Part shown: positions 35,563-45,941 of the stretch, piece after piece
Layout: the number at the start of each line of letters is the position of its first letter
How positions within the stretch are numbered: the first letter of the stretch is position 1
Assembly: GCA_930367205.1 (NCBI GenBank)
Contig: OV884011.1
Location: 85,979,474 to 86,043,473, forward strand
Direction of reading: 5' to 3'
Length of the DNA: 64,000 bases
From: Acanthosoma haemorrhoidale
Lineage: Eukaryota > Arthropoda > Insecta > Hemiptera > Acanthosomatidae
Translations under genes and position numbers: made by a program
Notes under the pieces: generated by a model
Databases searched by the model: none
Told to the model about the DNA's origin: nothing
What the model saw: only the letters and a program-made list of their open reading frames with translations

Positions 35563-35844
35563 AGTTATATAATGGTTATTATAGCTTACATTTTTAGTAG
35601 AAACGTGTACCTCAGTTGAGATTTATGGTCCCCTTTTTTTGTCTTTTAACCATTCTCCTAACCCTAACCCCTAACCCTTTGCTACCTGCTATGGCCAAGA
35701 CACTCACTCGTGCCTTAGCCTTCACTAAAGTATGTTGTAACGCTGTAACTGATTATTTATTATTATTTGTATATATACCAGTGTTTTGATTGTTATTCAT
35801 AATAACGTTTTTTAAAAGACTCTCCTCTACAAGATTATTTAACT
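35563..35844 (+). repeat. 3' LTR of the plus-strand provirus relic
   Basis: It begins AGTTATATAATGG right after a purine-rich AAGAATGGAGG tract and ends TTAACT. This is the same AGTTA...TAACT terminal pattern and order as the LTRs of the young provirus. It contains CCCTAACCCCTAACCC near 35655. No partner LTR is present. Confidence 0.65.
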
Positions 35845-36268
35845 GACCTCTTCCTCGGGGACGACGGTCCCCGTGGCCCTACGACCTTATCTAGTAGCGT
35901 CTTCCACGGCGATCCAGTCTGCCTCTCTCCGGTTCACACTCGGATTTGGGATCCGGACGGTTTTCACCTACCCTTAGATACCGAGTGTGAATTCGTAGTC
36001 ATTCCAAGACCACATAAACTACCTATAATACCTACCCTGTTCCTCTTCTCCTGAACATAGTGCTTTGCTCAGGGAACACCTTCTAAGATCTTATGGAGTC
36101 AGATCAATACGAATAAAGCTGCCCACCGACTAGGCCGCCAGCAAAGGTCAAAGACCACAGGTCCACCCATTTTATCTCTTTCTTGGCGCTCGCCGGACAA
36201 CGGCCGGGTTGTAGTGACCCTAGCCTGCGGCGGGCGTCCTTACCCCCTTGGGGACACAATTCCCGACA
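35845..36268 (-). repeat. LTR2 fragment, inverted
   Basis: On the minus strand it begins TGTCGGGAATTG at 36268 and matches the first ~400 bases of 22110-22971. Shared blocks include CTAGGGTC-CTACAACC, CCAAGAAAGAGATAA, GACTCCATAAGATCTT and GACCGTCGTCC. It stops where the provirus LTR ends (35844), which suggests that the provirus integrated into this LTR2 unit. Confidence 0.75.
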
Positions 36269-37037
36269 GGTAGTATAGCAAGATGCCTAGGAAGGCTCCA
36301 GTTATATAATGTCTATTTTCGAATAACTTGTATGGAAAGATTCAGTGACTCGGTGTATCATGTTTGTTGTAGTGAAATGGCAACTTTTAATGTTGAACTG
36401 ATGCGTTAAAAATATTTTATTGTCCTTTTATTATTGACTATTTAGGTGTCCTTTCTAGCGTATGATAATAGATTTTTCTAAAACTTTTGAGATTGTGTTG
36501 ATGAAGCTAATCGGCCGATATATTGAGAGACTGTCTTCTAGGTTTCTCCCATATTGGGGCAGACAATATCAGCGGTGGAAATTTTTAATTTGTTCAGAAA
36601 ATATCCCAGCCTCAAGTAAGCCAGCCAGCCAGTTAGGCTTAGCTATCATTTCAAGAGCAATACGTTTCTACTTTATTGTCCAACAGAAGTAAATACTAAT
36701 TTAATCCTGATGAGTGAGTAATGTACCAGTTGTAACCAGAAAGCTGCAGTTATCGTCACTTCTCTGTTTAATACCAACCCTAAAGGAGGCACTGCACCTA
36801 ATTATGGGAAAGCTGATGTGAACAATCAATAGTCAACAGCATCTAAACGATCCTTATTTGTATAAAATCCAGTCAGTTATGAATGAATTTAGACATTTCT
36901 ATTAATTGTCTAATTGTCTATTACTTTACTTTTTAAGAAATTCACTGTTGAAAGACTTATGGGAAAGTTGGAGTGGCTTCTACTGAATATTTGACTTATC
37001 ACATATTAAGTATTATACCATTTTTAAACTTTTGCAG

Positions 37038-37109
37038 GTTTTCTTACAATAGCTAGTGGCGATTATTGCTACACGGACGATAGATGTCAGGATGTACAAT
37101 CTTTATTTG
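37038..37109 (+). other. Candidate internal coding exon of an unidentified gene
   Basis: A 72-bp segment is framed by a good acceptor (TTTTAAACTTTTGCAG) and donor (GTAAGT). Only one of three frames is open, giving FLTIASGDYCYTDDRCQDVQ then SLF, and the exon is symmetric (phase 1-1). The Cys-containing acidic peptide suggests a secreted protein, but I do not recognise a family. No neighbouring exons were found, so it could be chance. Confidence 0.3.
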
Positions 37110-38446
37110 GTAAGTAACGGTTAATTTGTCTAAAAAAATTATAATATTACTCATCACGCCTAAGTTAATATTCTTGGTTTACTCAGTAAAGGTACTGAGG
37201 GTTGTAATAGGCGAGTTAAACATAGTATATAAATGGCTTAGTCAAAAACAAACATTGTGGGAAATATCACGATGTGAATAATTGACCAAATTCCTTAAAC
37301 GGATAATTTTTGGAAGAAGATCAAACTTTGAAACTGCTCTCCTGAAAAGTTTAAGTTTTTGACATACCCACTTATTCACCGGAGGTACAGAATTATTAAT
37401 TGACCTTATTACTTCACATTTCCTTAAACAGTTTTCACACAAATATGTTTTATTTCTTACCTTCATCTACAACTCTTGGGACCACTTATTCCCCTCTCCT
37501 ATGAAAATATTTTTCAAAAAAATCATCCCCTAAATAGGAGCAGGGAAAACGTTTCAGCATCGTAAATCTAAGCTTCAAAATGGACAGGAGGCACCACCGT
37601 TTGTGTGCTCATTTTGCTAAAAAACATTAACAGGAGCGCATGGGTCTCATTAGCTCACACACTTGTTGAGATCTTCCAATTTATTGCTGTGTCTCGAACT
37701 GAAGATATGCTGGAGTATTCGTATACTCAGGCCGGCTCTGTTGTACTGTGCACAGCTTTGAAGGAAGCGACAGCTAAACGGTTTCAATAATTTCAGAATA
37801 CTTAAATACTCATTAGAATACTCATAAGGGAATACTTATGAAAATATCCCCTACCCCTGATAATTTTCATTTCGGCAGCAATGGATTGTGAACTACATGA
37901 AGATTTTGAACTCTTTTTGGTTGGTCGATGAGTTCTTTCGCCGTAGACATATTGTTGCGACCAGATATGATGCAATTACTTTTGATTTGTTTTGCAAATG
38001 GTTCAATTTAGTACTAACTAAATTAAACTAAATGAAAAACAGAAATCATTCATTTTTCCTTGTAATTAATAATTTATTTCAATATATTTCTTTATGTTCC
38101 AAGATTAAGTTTTGATAATTAAACTCAAAGGAAAACAACTATTAGTTTTATTTTCAGTTTATAACCCATTACATCTTTGTCATTATCAGCAACAACTAAC
38201 AATAAGAGGTAACCGGAGGGTAACCCTCTCAAGGAGAGTAGCTATTGTGGTGAAATGGGTACTCAGAGGTGTTCATTTGTAGTGTTTTACAATTAAGCCT
38301 GCTCGGGCGTGTTTTTTCACAAAATCACCAATTACCTCCAGGTATTTATATGTTGTTTTACATTCTATTTATTTGTATTTTGTCCATTCATTGTAATAAA
38401 CCCAGTAGCACATAACCCTACAATACTGTTGGAAACGATTCTGTTA

Positions 38447-38501
38447 GAACTGCCGTCAAAGCAGAGATAACCCCCTGCTACGTTTGGCAGACGGCGGGTT
38501 C
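38447..38501. other. GC-rich stem-loop
   Basis: GAAC-TGCCGTC pairs with GACGGC-GGGTTC, enclosing GCAG...CTGC, and is followed by a T-run. It is conspicuous in AT-rich surroundings, but it does not fold as a tRNA that I recognise. Confidence 0.3.
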
Positions 38502-39919
38502 TTTTTATTCTATATTCTATATTTTTATTTGTTATTATTTATGGATACTCTCTGCGTGTACCGATACACTATTTATATCCGATACACAACTGTATCCGAA
38601 TACATAAAACTCTAAGGCAATTAATAAAGGGTGTATTTTTTCTAAGGATACATATCCGTTTATCTATTTACCTCACTTACCCACTAACACCACGCTGTTA
38701 CGCTCTAGTTAATTAATTATAATATTTATGTTCTAGGGACACCATCTAACTATTCAATTACTGGCATATTTGATTCCTCAAATCTTGAGCGTATTACATT
38801 AGTATAAAGTTGTACAATATTATACCTTACTCAAATATCCAATTCACTTACCGTTGGTCCCAATTGAATCTAAACCCAAAGTGATTTACCTTAATAAATT
38901 AACGTTGTGTTCAAATGGAAGGAATTCAATGGTAACATAGAAATCGCTTGACAAAATTTTTTATTAACCAAAATAACAAAATATTAAAATGTTTCAACGA
39001 GGAATGACTGAGTTTACTATTAAATCAAAATGACAGAACATATTACATATATTGTGCTAGCTACAAATAAAACTTAAATCTTATTAGTGGACATCGATGT
39101 CTTTAATCTAACGAGAAGCAGGCCCAATAAGCTGCTGAGCCAGGTACCTTCGGGCAGCCTCCTCACTTCAGCGCAACTCAGCGAGTCTTGAGCAATTTTT
39201 TTTTAATTTGTTACAAAATCATTACATAATTCAATATATATTCTACAATGAATCGATTTACAATTTATTTATTGTATTTCCTGTAGCTTGGCTACATTTT
39301 ATACAATTTTTAATAATTTTACATTGCGTTATGCGCTTGTACAAAAGTATAATGATGAATACATTATACATTAATTAACATCTTTAAAAAGTGATGGGCT
39401 CACCAACTCGAGCAATTTCTCGTCTCGACGTACATATGTTCTCGTCATGGACCGAATCTACCACTCTTCAACAGAAGATTTTATATTTACTGCTCTTTGT
39501 GATGGTGTATCCTTTTTCACACCATTTTGCAAGAGAGTTACTTATATATATATATTTTTTTTTTTTTTTTTTTTTTTTTCCCTTAGCTCTCAAACTTATA
39601 AAATAGGATGTGGAAAAATTATTTTGGGCTAATGAGTGCCTTTCACTAAGGGGAGTCCCCCATTTGAAGGATGTGTGAGAAGGATATAGGGTGTGGAACG
39701 CCTAAAGGAGGCGGGTGGAATCAGGAAGGTAGTGAGAGTCTACCGAGGGTGGAGCCTAGGGGTACCTAGGCAAGGGTTTGTAGTCGGCCAGGTCAAGCCT
39801 GGCCAGCCCCGGCAGGGGCCTGAAATAACCCTGCTTAAACAGGTAGATGGGGTCTTGTAGCTTCGGAGATCGGCCTCGATCTCTCGGCTGGGTGTTGATC
39901 TTCAGTCTCCGTCAGGGGG

Positions 39920-41110
39920 CTAGGGTTCGATCACGTCCATCTGTCTCCAGGCTTCAGCGGTCCAGCAATGCTTCCATCTGACGGGCATTGGCGGTGGTTG
40001 AAGGTCGGAAAATAGTGGGTTGTGGCTGTGTCGGAGTGAGTCAAAAAATTTGATGTGTCTTCTCTTGATGAAGTCTTGAATGGTGAGCACCTCAAAATTT
40101 TTATGCATCTCGTCTGCCTTCGTTCGGTCGAACGGGGTATGTTTGAGGGAGGTGCGGAGAACTCTGTTCTGAAATTGCTGGAGCGTTTTGAGAGTGTTAG
40201 GAGTCAGATACTTGAAGAGAGGGGTCCCATACATCAAAGCAGGTCTTAGGACGCTCTGGTATATCAGCAGCTTGAGGCGTACCGATAAAGCCGGGCTGTG
40301 AAGTAGGTGTCCGAGGCTGAAGAATTTCTTCCTAACACTCTTTAACTTCTTGCCGAGATGTGTTGTGAACGACAAGTGTCTACCGAGGGTGATCCCAAGG
40401 TAGCATAGCTTGTTGCTTACATGACACTCTTTGCCGTCTAAGACGAAGGATTTCGGGAGCTTCTTTCTTCCGGATTTATAGCTGAATATAATTCCTTGCG
40501 TCTTGGCCGGGTTGACTTTAATGTGGACGGCATCGAGTTTCTCGGCGATCTGTTGACTGGCGCTCTCGGCGAATTTCAGGGCTCTGGTGGGATTGATGCT
40601 AGTGCTGTAAACACCAATGTCGTCTGCATACGCCGATACCTCGCAGTTGGGGTACGAGGCTCCTACGATGTGGGCGGTGTAAATGTTGAACAGCAGGGGG
40701 CCTAGCACCGATCCTTGGGGGACACCGGCAGTATAATTTCTTCGGGTCGTAGACGTAGTGCCTATACGAACCAAAAAAGTTCTGCCTGTAAGATAGGATC
40801 TCATCAGGTTCTGCAGCTGATCCGAGAATTCATATTCTCTCAGACGTTGGAGTAGGATGTAGTGGTCGACAGAGTCGAAAGCTTTCGAACAGTCCAGTGA
40901 AATCATAGCGGTAGCTCTGTTGCTCCGGACGTTCGATGCGACGTGGTGTTGCAATCTCACCAGGTTGTTGTTCGCACTTAAGCCTGTGCTGAAACCAGTC
41001 TGCTCTGGTGGGATGACTTCTTGTGACTCGCAGTGCCCTGAGAGATGTACGTGGATGATTCTCTCAAACAGCTTCGAGAGTTGAGTCAGCAGACTGATGG
41101 GGCGGTAATG
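39920..41110 (-). CDS. Jockey-type ORF2, reverse transcriptase part
   Basis: The frame, readable from about 41110, contains HYRPISLLTQLSKLFERI, then TAMISLDCSKAFDSVDH (motif A), TAGVPQGSVLGPLLFNIYTA (motif B) and VSAYADDIGVYSTS (motif C, YADD intact). KTQGIIFS and a C-terminal domain ending WRQMDVIEP follow. The catalytic Asp residues are present. It is not joined in frame with the endonuclease: one break lies near 41115 (an extra CT-type dinucleotide in a CTCT context), another near 41374-41382 at a G9 run. The enzyme would carry out target-primed reverse transcription. Confidence 0.85.
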   Translation of the reverse strand, partial: HYRPISLLTQLSKLFERIIHVHLSGHCESQEVIPPEQTGFSTGLSANNNLVRLQHHVASNVRSNRATAMISLDCSKAFDSVDHYILLQRLREYEFSDQLQNLMRSYLTGRTFLVRIGTTSTTRRNYTAGVPQGSVLGPLLFNIYTAHIVGASYPNCEVSAYADDIGVYSTSINPTRALKFAESASQQIAEKLDAVHIKVNPAKTQGIIFSYKSGRKKLPKSFVLDGKECHVSNKLCYLGITLGRHLSFTTHLGKKLKSVRKKFFSLGHLLHSPALSVRLKLLIYQSVLRPALMYGTPLFKYLTPNTLKTLQQFQNRVLRTSLKHTPFDRTKADEMHKNFEVLTIQDFIKRRHIKFFDSLRHSHNPLFSDLQPPPMPVRWKHCWTAEAWRQMDVIEP

Positions 41111-41219
41111 AGAGATGGCTCATAACCGCTTTTCGCTGGTTTCAGAAGGGGGACCACTACAGCGTGCTTCCAGTTCTGGGGGAAATAGTGCAGCCTTAAG
41201 CAGGAGTTCAACACGTTCG

Positions 41220-42386
41220 TTATGAATGAGATTCCTTTCCTCGGCAGCTGCTTGAGTAGGATGTTCTGGATGAAATCCTGACCTGGGGCCTTCTTGCCGG
41301 TCGTTCTTCGAATGAATGCAGCGCATTGCCGGTGTGAGGTGTAGATTTCGGTAGTGGTGGGGAGGGTGGGGGAGGGGGGGGGTCGAGGGCTCTTATTGGC
41401 TGTCCCTGGCCACGACTGACTTCCTCATAATGGGCCGCCAAGATGTCCGCTTGCTCGGTGGTGGGAATGAACTGCCCGTTTACGGCCAGCCTTACACCGT
41501 TCTTTTTGGACCTGCAGGTCTTCACAAGCTTCCACAATTGCTTGTGGTCACCGTGGAGACTGGTGAGGCGATCTTCCCAAATCGAATTTTTCCACTGGGC
41601 CATCAGGGACTTAACTTGGTTTGTGAGAGCATTTAAAACCGGTTTTAGGTCCCTGTTTTTGGTCCTAAACCATCTGTTCTTGATGTTATTACGCTGTCTA
41701 ATCAGTTGTAGGATGTGATCCGGAGGTTTTCTCAGAGAAGGGGGCTTCGGAGAAAATGTCGGGATCGATGCATCGGCAGCTCGATCGATGACGTCCTGTA
41801 GCTGATAGACAGCGTAATCTATGTCCCAAGTGTGTCTCAGGGGCGCAATTGTGGGCAATTCGGTCTTGATGAGATGCTTGTAGAGGTCCCACTTGGCCTC
41901 ATCGTACCTGTATCTAGAAGCAGGCGGCTCTGGCATGTCGCCTTCTAGTTCGTAGAGCACAGGCCGATGGTCGGAGGTGGTAAAGTCCAAGGCGGAGCAC
42001 CCAGTGACTCGGTGTGGCTGTTGAGTCAGGAGTAGATCGGGCGTGGAGGTCCTGTCGGGGTTCACGAAGTGACGGAAGGTTGGCAATCCTGGGTGGATGA
42101 CCGTAAATGGTGTCTTTGTGATGTAACGGCCGAGGGCGTTAGCCCTCTTACTGCTCCACCAACTGTGGTTCGCATTTAGGTCACCCACGATGGCGTGTCT
42201 TCGGTCCTGAGCTATTGTAGTGAGCAGGAGCTTGTCCGAGTCGCAATTGGCTCTCGGTCTTCTGTAGACTCCTGACACTATCATGTTTTTTTTGAGCCGT
42301 AACTGGAGCGTTACGATGTAGTGGGAGGGGCCTAGGGTCACGGGTGGGGGTAGTCTCCTACAGGGCACTCCTTTCCTCACTAACAC
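41220..42386 (-). CDS. Jockey-type ORF2, endonuclease part
   Basis: An open frame of 388 codons contains MIVSGVYRRPRANCDSDKLL, AIVGDLNANHSWWSSKRANA (the DLNA-H catalytic motif), DRTSTPDLLLT and DFTTSDHRPVLYEL (SDH motif). These belong to an apurinic-type endonuclease. A downstream linker rich in basic and aromatic residues follows (RNNIKNRWFRTKNRDLK). The N-terminal start of the domain lies upstream between 42387 and 42563 in another frame (GLRPKQADVETLLRC-like). The frame is lost downstream at a Pro/Gly-coding G/C tract (41357-41391). Codons after about 41330 are out-of-frame text. Confidence 0.85.
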   Translation of the reverse strand: MLVRKGVPCRRLPPPVTLGPSHYIVTLQLRLKKNMIVSGVYRRPRANCDSDKLLLTTIAQDRRHAIVGDLNANHSWWSSKRANALGRYITKTPFTVIHPGLPTFRHFVNPDRTSTPDLLLTQQPHRVTGCSALDFTTSDHRPVLYELEGDMPEPPASRYRYDEAKWDLYKHLIKTELPTIAPLRHTWDIDYAVYQLQDVIDRAADASIPTFSPKPPSLRKPPDHILQLIRQRNNIKNRWFRTKNRDLKPVLNALTNQVKSLMAQWKNSIWEDRLTSLHGDHKQLWKLVKTCRSKKNGVRLAVNGQFIPTTEQADILAAHYEEVSRGQGQPIRALDPPPPPPSPPLPKSTPHTGNALHSFEERPARRPQVRISSRTSYSSSCRGKESHS

Positions 42387-42563
42387 TGCTACTCCTCCAG
42401 AGATGGTCTCAGTGTCGTGGCGGTAGGCGGTATATCCCGCGAATCGGCAGAAATGAATCTTCTTCAGTCGGGTGTCTGTCAGGACAGCGACGTCTGGTGA
42501 ATGGCACCGTAGAAGTGTCTCTACGTCAGCTTGTTTGGGCCGAAGGCCGAATACTATAAACCA

Positions 42564-43680
42564 TCATTTGGATACCCGGTCAGACTGTGTTAATAGCCGC
42601 TCTACGAGTGCGGCGAGATTGTTCATGGTAGTGAGCATAGCGCTCATCATACTCATCATAGCGTCATTGTTGTTAGCGGGCTGAGGTAGAGGTGCTGGGA
42701 GTGTTACTTCCGGAGCCCTGGTGTTACCTGACGCCATCTGCGCATAGGAGGCAGTCTGTCGTGGTGGTGGGGGGGGGGCAGTCATAAATGTGGCTTTTCT
42801 CGGCCCGGCTGTGAAATTCTGTGCCTGTTTCTTGATTTCTGCAGTCTCTAGGAGTTTAATCCTGTACGGGCACTGTCGGTACGACGCGACATGATTTCCC
42901 CCGCAATTGGCGCATTTGAGAGGAATTGAAGCGTCCCTGGGGCAGTCTTTTATGTCGTGAGGTTGGCTGCACCTCACGCACTTGGCCTGCTTGAAGCAGT
43001 ACCGTCTTGTATGGCCGTATTCCTGACATTTAAGGCACATCGGAATGCCTCTTTTGTCATGAAAGGTGCTCACTCTAAAGAGTACATTATTTATATGACG
43101 GAGTTGCTTTAAGTTCTCCGCCTTGAGAGTATGGTCGCCGATTACGAGAATCGGCTCGATCTCCGTCTTCCCACCATTTTGGTCAGAGCGCCTCAATCGA
43201 TATACATCGATTATATTGCTACCCACGCTATTAATGTGGGCTTTTATCTCCTCAATCGGGTGAGAGAGATCGAAACCGTGTAGCAAGTACTTCTTGTTGG
43301 GCTTAGTACCACGGGGGGCGAACGTATGAAAGGGGATTTTTGATTCCCTAATTGCAGCAATTGTTTGCTGTTGGTCATGCACGCTGTGGCAGAGCACCTT
43401 TGTGTTCTGCTGTGTCTGTACTATTTTAAAGTTCTTAACGTTATTATCAGCTAGTAACCTCGTGAGGTCGTATCTGTTAATCCGCCCTAATATTAGGGGG
43501 GGGTGGTGATTTGGGGGCAACAGGGGCGGCGGATGTGCTGGCCTCGGACTGAGCTTTCGAGTTTAGGGGGGTGAAGGAATTGGAGGTACTTACTCCGGGG
43601 GCTTGTGGTAGAGTACGCTTTCGGCATACTCTCTTTGGATGATGAAAGTCATCACCTTTGGGGTCCCTACAGCTTTCCAT
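42564..43680 (-). CDS. Jockey-type ORF1 (gag-like, C2HC zinc knuckles)
   Basis: The main open frame (43520-42564, 318 codons) has a PRE_C2HC-type domain (HGFDLSHPIEEIKAHINSVG, LRHINNVLFRVSTFHDKRG). Three knuckles follow: CLKCQEYGHTRRYC, CVRCSQPHDIKDC and CANCGGNHVASYRQC. A C-terminal coil is rich in Met and Asn. The N-terminal 60 or so codons (43680-43500, from MESCRDPKGDD) are in another frame; the break coincides with a G8 run at 43496-43503. The protein binds LINE RNA and helps it reach chromosomes. Confidence 0.85.
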
Positions 43681-44108
43681 GCCCTACAACGGTCCGTGCG
43701 ACGCACGTCCCAGTTAAGGGGGAGAGCCTCACTTAGCCACCCATATCCCAACAGATGTAGGTACATCGGTCGGCCTACGTCAAAAGAGGGTTTTATGGCA
43801 TAAAATCTATTCTATTCCGGCATCGACCCTCTGGTCTCAGTTCCTCAACGTTGTTTAATAATGGTACACTACATTCCCCATGTTGGGGAACAAACCACGT
43901 AAACAATCCACGTACAAAGAACCACATTATCCTTAGGTGACAAGTGTTGTTATTGACATCAGATAGACTCTATCTCTACAAATTCTCATGAACGAAAATT
44001 CTTACTTTCACAGTAATCCTACTAGTGGCCTTTCTTCAGTTGTCTATTATCACTCGTTGGAGACGCTTCGGTCACCTCTTCTCATGCTGTTGTTAACTAT
44101 CCTTCGTC

Positions 44109-44371
44109 AGTTAAATAATTGATGACCAAAGGGGCCTTTTTAAAAAGTGGTTTATTAACTAGACAAAACAATAAACTTATATGATAATAGTGACAGAGTA
44201 ATACGTCAGGGGTACAGTAACGAGATGAATGAGAGCTGGTGAGAGGAAAAGGAGGATTATATAATGACAGATTAGATTAAGGAGTGCTGATATTTATGCT
44301 GACTTATGCGATGTGCAGGTGTCAGCTGGGTGTTGACTGTCGGTGTGCGTGTGTCAGCTGCTTCCATAACT
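44109..44371 (-). repeat. 3' LTR of young provirus
   Basis: Ends are AGTTA...TAACT, the terminal pattern of gypsy-group errantiviruses. It equals 49625-49887 except for one base. The inner flank on the minus strand is a purine-rich AGACGGAAGG tract (44372-44381), the likely polypurine tract. Confidence 0.9.
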
Positions 44372-44398
44372 CCTTCCGTCTTTAGGTTTCTTGTTCCA

Positions 44399-45941
44399 TC
44401 AAGAAATTAAGTTGATGGCTGCAGGTGCATGAGGGCTGTTATTTGGGTGATAAACCCTTGTTGCCAAAATGTTGATAGGCTCTTGTTGTCCGGGATGGTA
44501 TACAACTGTTGGTGTAGGGTTTCGTAAGGAATTGGTAGTTTTACATTTTTTTAGGTAGTAGAGGATTACAATTATAATAGCTGCCCCTATAATTAAATAA
44601 AAATAAAAATAAGTATTGGATTGATTAAATATAAGTGGTTCTAAAACTATGTCTGTTATATTTAGGTTTTCTATTTTGCTTATATTTGCGATTACATCTA
44701 TATCTATTTTATTGTACAATTTGTTTATGGTGGTCTATTATATGTCTTGAAATTTTGGGGAGTTCTCTATAACAATCATTTTGGTCTAGGGTGAGTAAGC
44801 TAACGGGTGGTAGGTATACAGTATCATTAGTAAGGCAATTGTCTAATTTGGAGAGGTTAGTGGTTATAAAACTGTTCATATTATCTATATATCTAATGTT
44901 AGTATTGGCTAATTTATATTTGCATGCATTCATCGTTCCAGATGAAATAATATTATTTATACAAGTATTATTTAAAATAAAAAGGTTTTTACAGTAATAT
45001 TCATTGTTTAAAAATGTACAATTTGTTGTATATAACATATTAAATTTTTTTATTATAATAGTTTCGTCTATATCTAAAGTCACGTATTGTTTGTTAATTT
45101 TTACAGGCGAAGGTATGAGTAAATAAGTCTTTATATTTAAATTTGCCTTAGGAAGGTCTACAAAGATATGGAGTGTTTTATTATGAGTAGTGCAGTGAAT
45201 TTTACTCATTATCCACAGGATTTCAGGATTCCTAGAAGCTAGATTTACATTTTGGTTTATGTCATGTAGTATTTGGGACATTAATGATGAGTGAGTGATG
45301 CCAATTTTGCATAGTTCCAGTGTTAATGTGAGTTCATCTATTTTGTTGTGTAGGTGTGTCAGAATTATGTACATGTCAAAGAATGTCATTTCCTTGTTTA
45401 TCTTCATTATGTTGTCTTGTTCTGTTTTAAAATTGTTATTAATTAATTGTATGTCCTTTTGAAAGTTTTTAATTACGTGTTTATTAAGTTTTATGTCTTG
45501 TTCTATGTTGTGTTCTATATTATAGTTGTTCCGTCCTAACTCATTTATTACTTCGTCATAATGTGATTTGTCATCAGCTGTCATGGTGCCAGTAAGCCAG
45601 CTGAGAGCTGTTCCAAGTCCGTTTATTAGTCCTCTCTTAGTCCGTTTGTTGTGTGATTTTAATAGGTTTAATTTGTTTTGTGTTTGTATGATAAGGTTTT
45701 TGATTATAGGGTATGTCGGTAGGTCCCTATAAGATGGTACATTGTTCTGTATATTGTTTAGTTCCTTGTCAAGTAAGCTAATGTCATAAAAATGGTATGT
45801 CCTGTAGTAATTTTCTATTACCTTTGCGTTCTTTATAGTGTAATGTAGGACTCCGGGGTTATCACTTATATCAGTCACTGTCATAGTATATGTCAATGTC
45901 CATAGAAGTGTCTGGATTAGTACTGTCCGAGTAGGATTCAT
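44399..45941 (-). CDS. env (errantivirus envelope-like), with late frame break
   Basis: The first frame (45941-44709, 410 codons) starts with a hydrophobic signal-like segment (residues about 6-20), has a basic cleavage motif KRTKRG near residues 100-105 followed by a Gly/Ala-rich hydrophobic stretch (LINGLGTALSWL), a helical heptad region, and several Cys. This layout resembles baculovirus-F-like envelope proteins of insect errantiviruses. The second frame (44719-44399) continues with a membrane span (YLIIGAAIIIVILYYL) and a cytoplasmic tail. The two frames overlap by 11 bases, so the anchor is out of frame with the ectodomain unless a frameshift occurs. The env start overlaps the end of pol by 71 bases. 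Confidence 0.8.

Larger units (their letters stand above)
33537..35844 (+). mobile_element. 5'-truncated errantivirus-like provirus relic, plus strand
   Basis: The copy starts within integrase and runs through env to a 3' LTR (35563-35844). It lacks gag, protease, RT, the integrase core and the 5' LTR. The end of its LTR directly abuts a fragment of an LTR2 unit in the opposite orientation at 35845. Confidence 0.75.
36269..39556. other. Mostly unassigned intergenic DNA
   Basis: Apart from the candidate exon at 37038-37109, a GC-rich hairpin at about 38447-38501 and a short RT-like phrase at 36462 (IIDFSKTFEIV), no feature could be supported. Confidence 0.4.
39557..44108 (-). mobile_element. 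Jockey-clade non-LTR retrotransposon
   Basis: On the minus strand the order is 5' UTR (44108-43681), ORF1 with C2HC knuckles (43680-42564), ORF2 endonuclease (42386 to about 41330), RT (to 39920) and 3' UTR, ending at a poly-T run on the plus strand (39557-39579) that represents the poly(A) tail. The element has few defects, all of them frame breaks. Its 5' UTR appears to continue beyond the provirus inserted at 44109-49887. The true 5' end and the target duplication were not found. Confidence 0.8.

Noticed and set aside
36462..36692. Possible LINE RT motif A (IIDFSKTFEIV)
   Set aside because: Only about ten residues resemble RT and no other RT motif is nearby.
37242..37466. Minus-strand Cys-containing frame (CENCLRKC) as a zinc-finger gene
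   Set aside because: Too short, single Cys cluster, no splice sites or homologous relic in the window.
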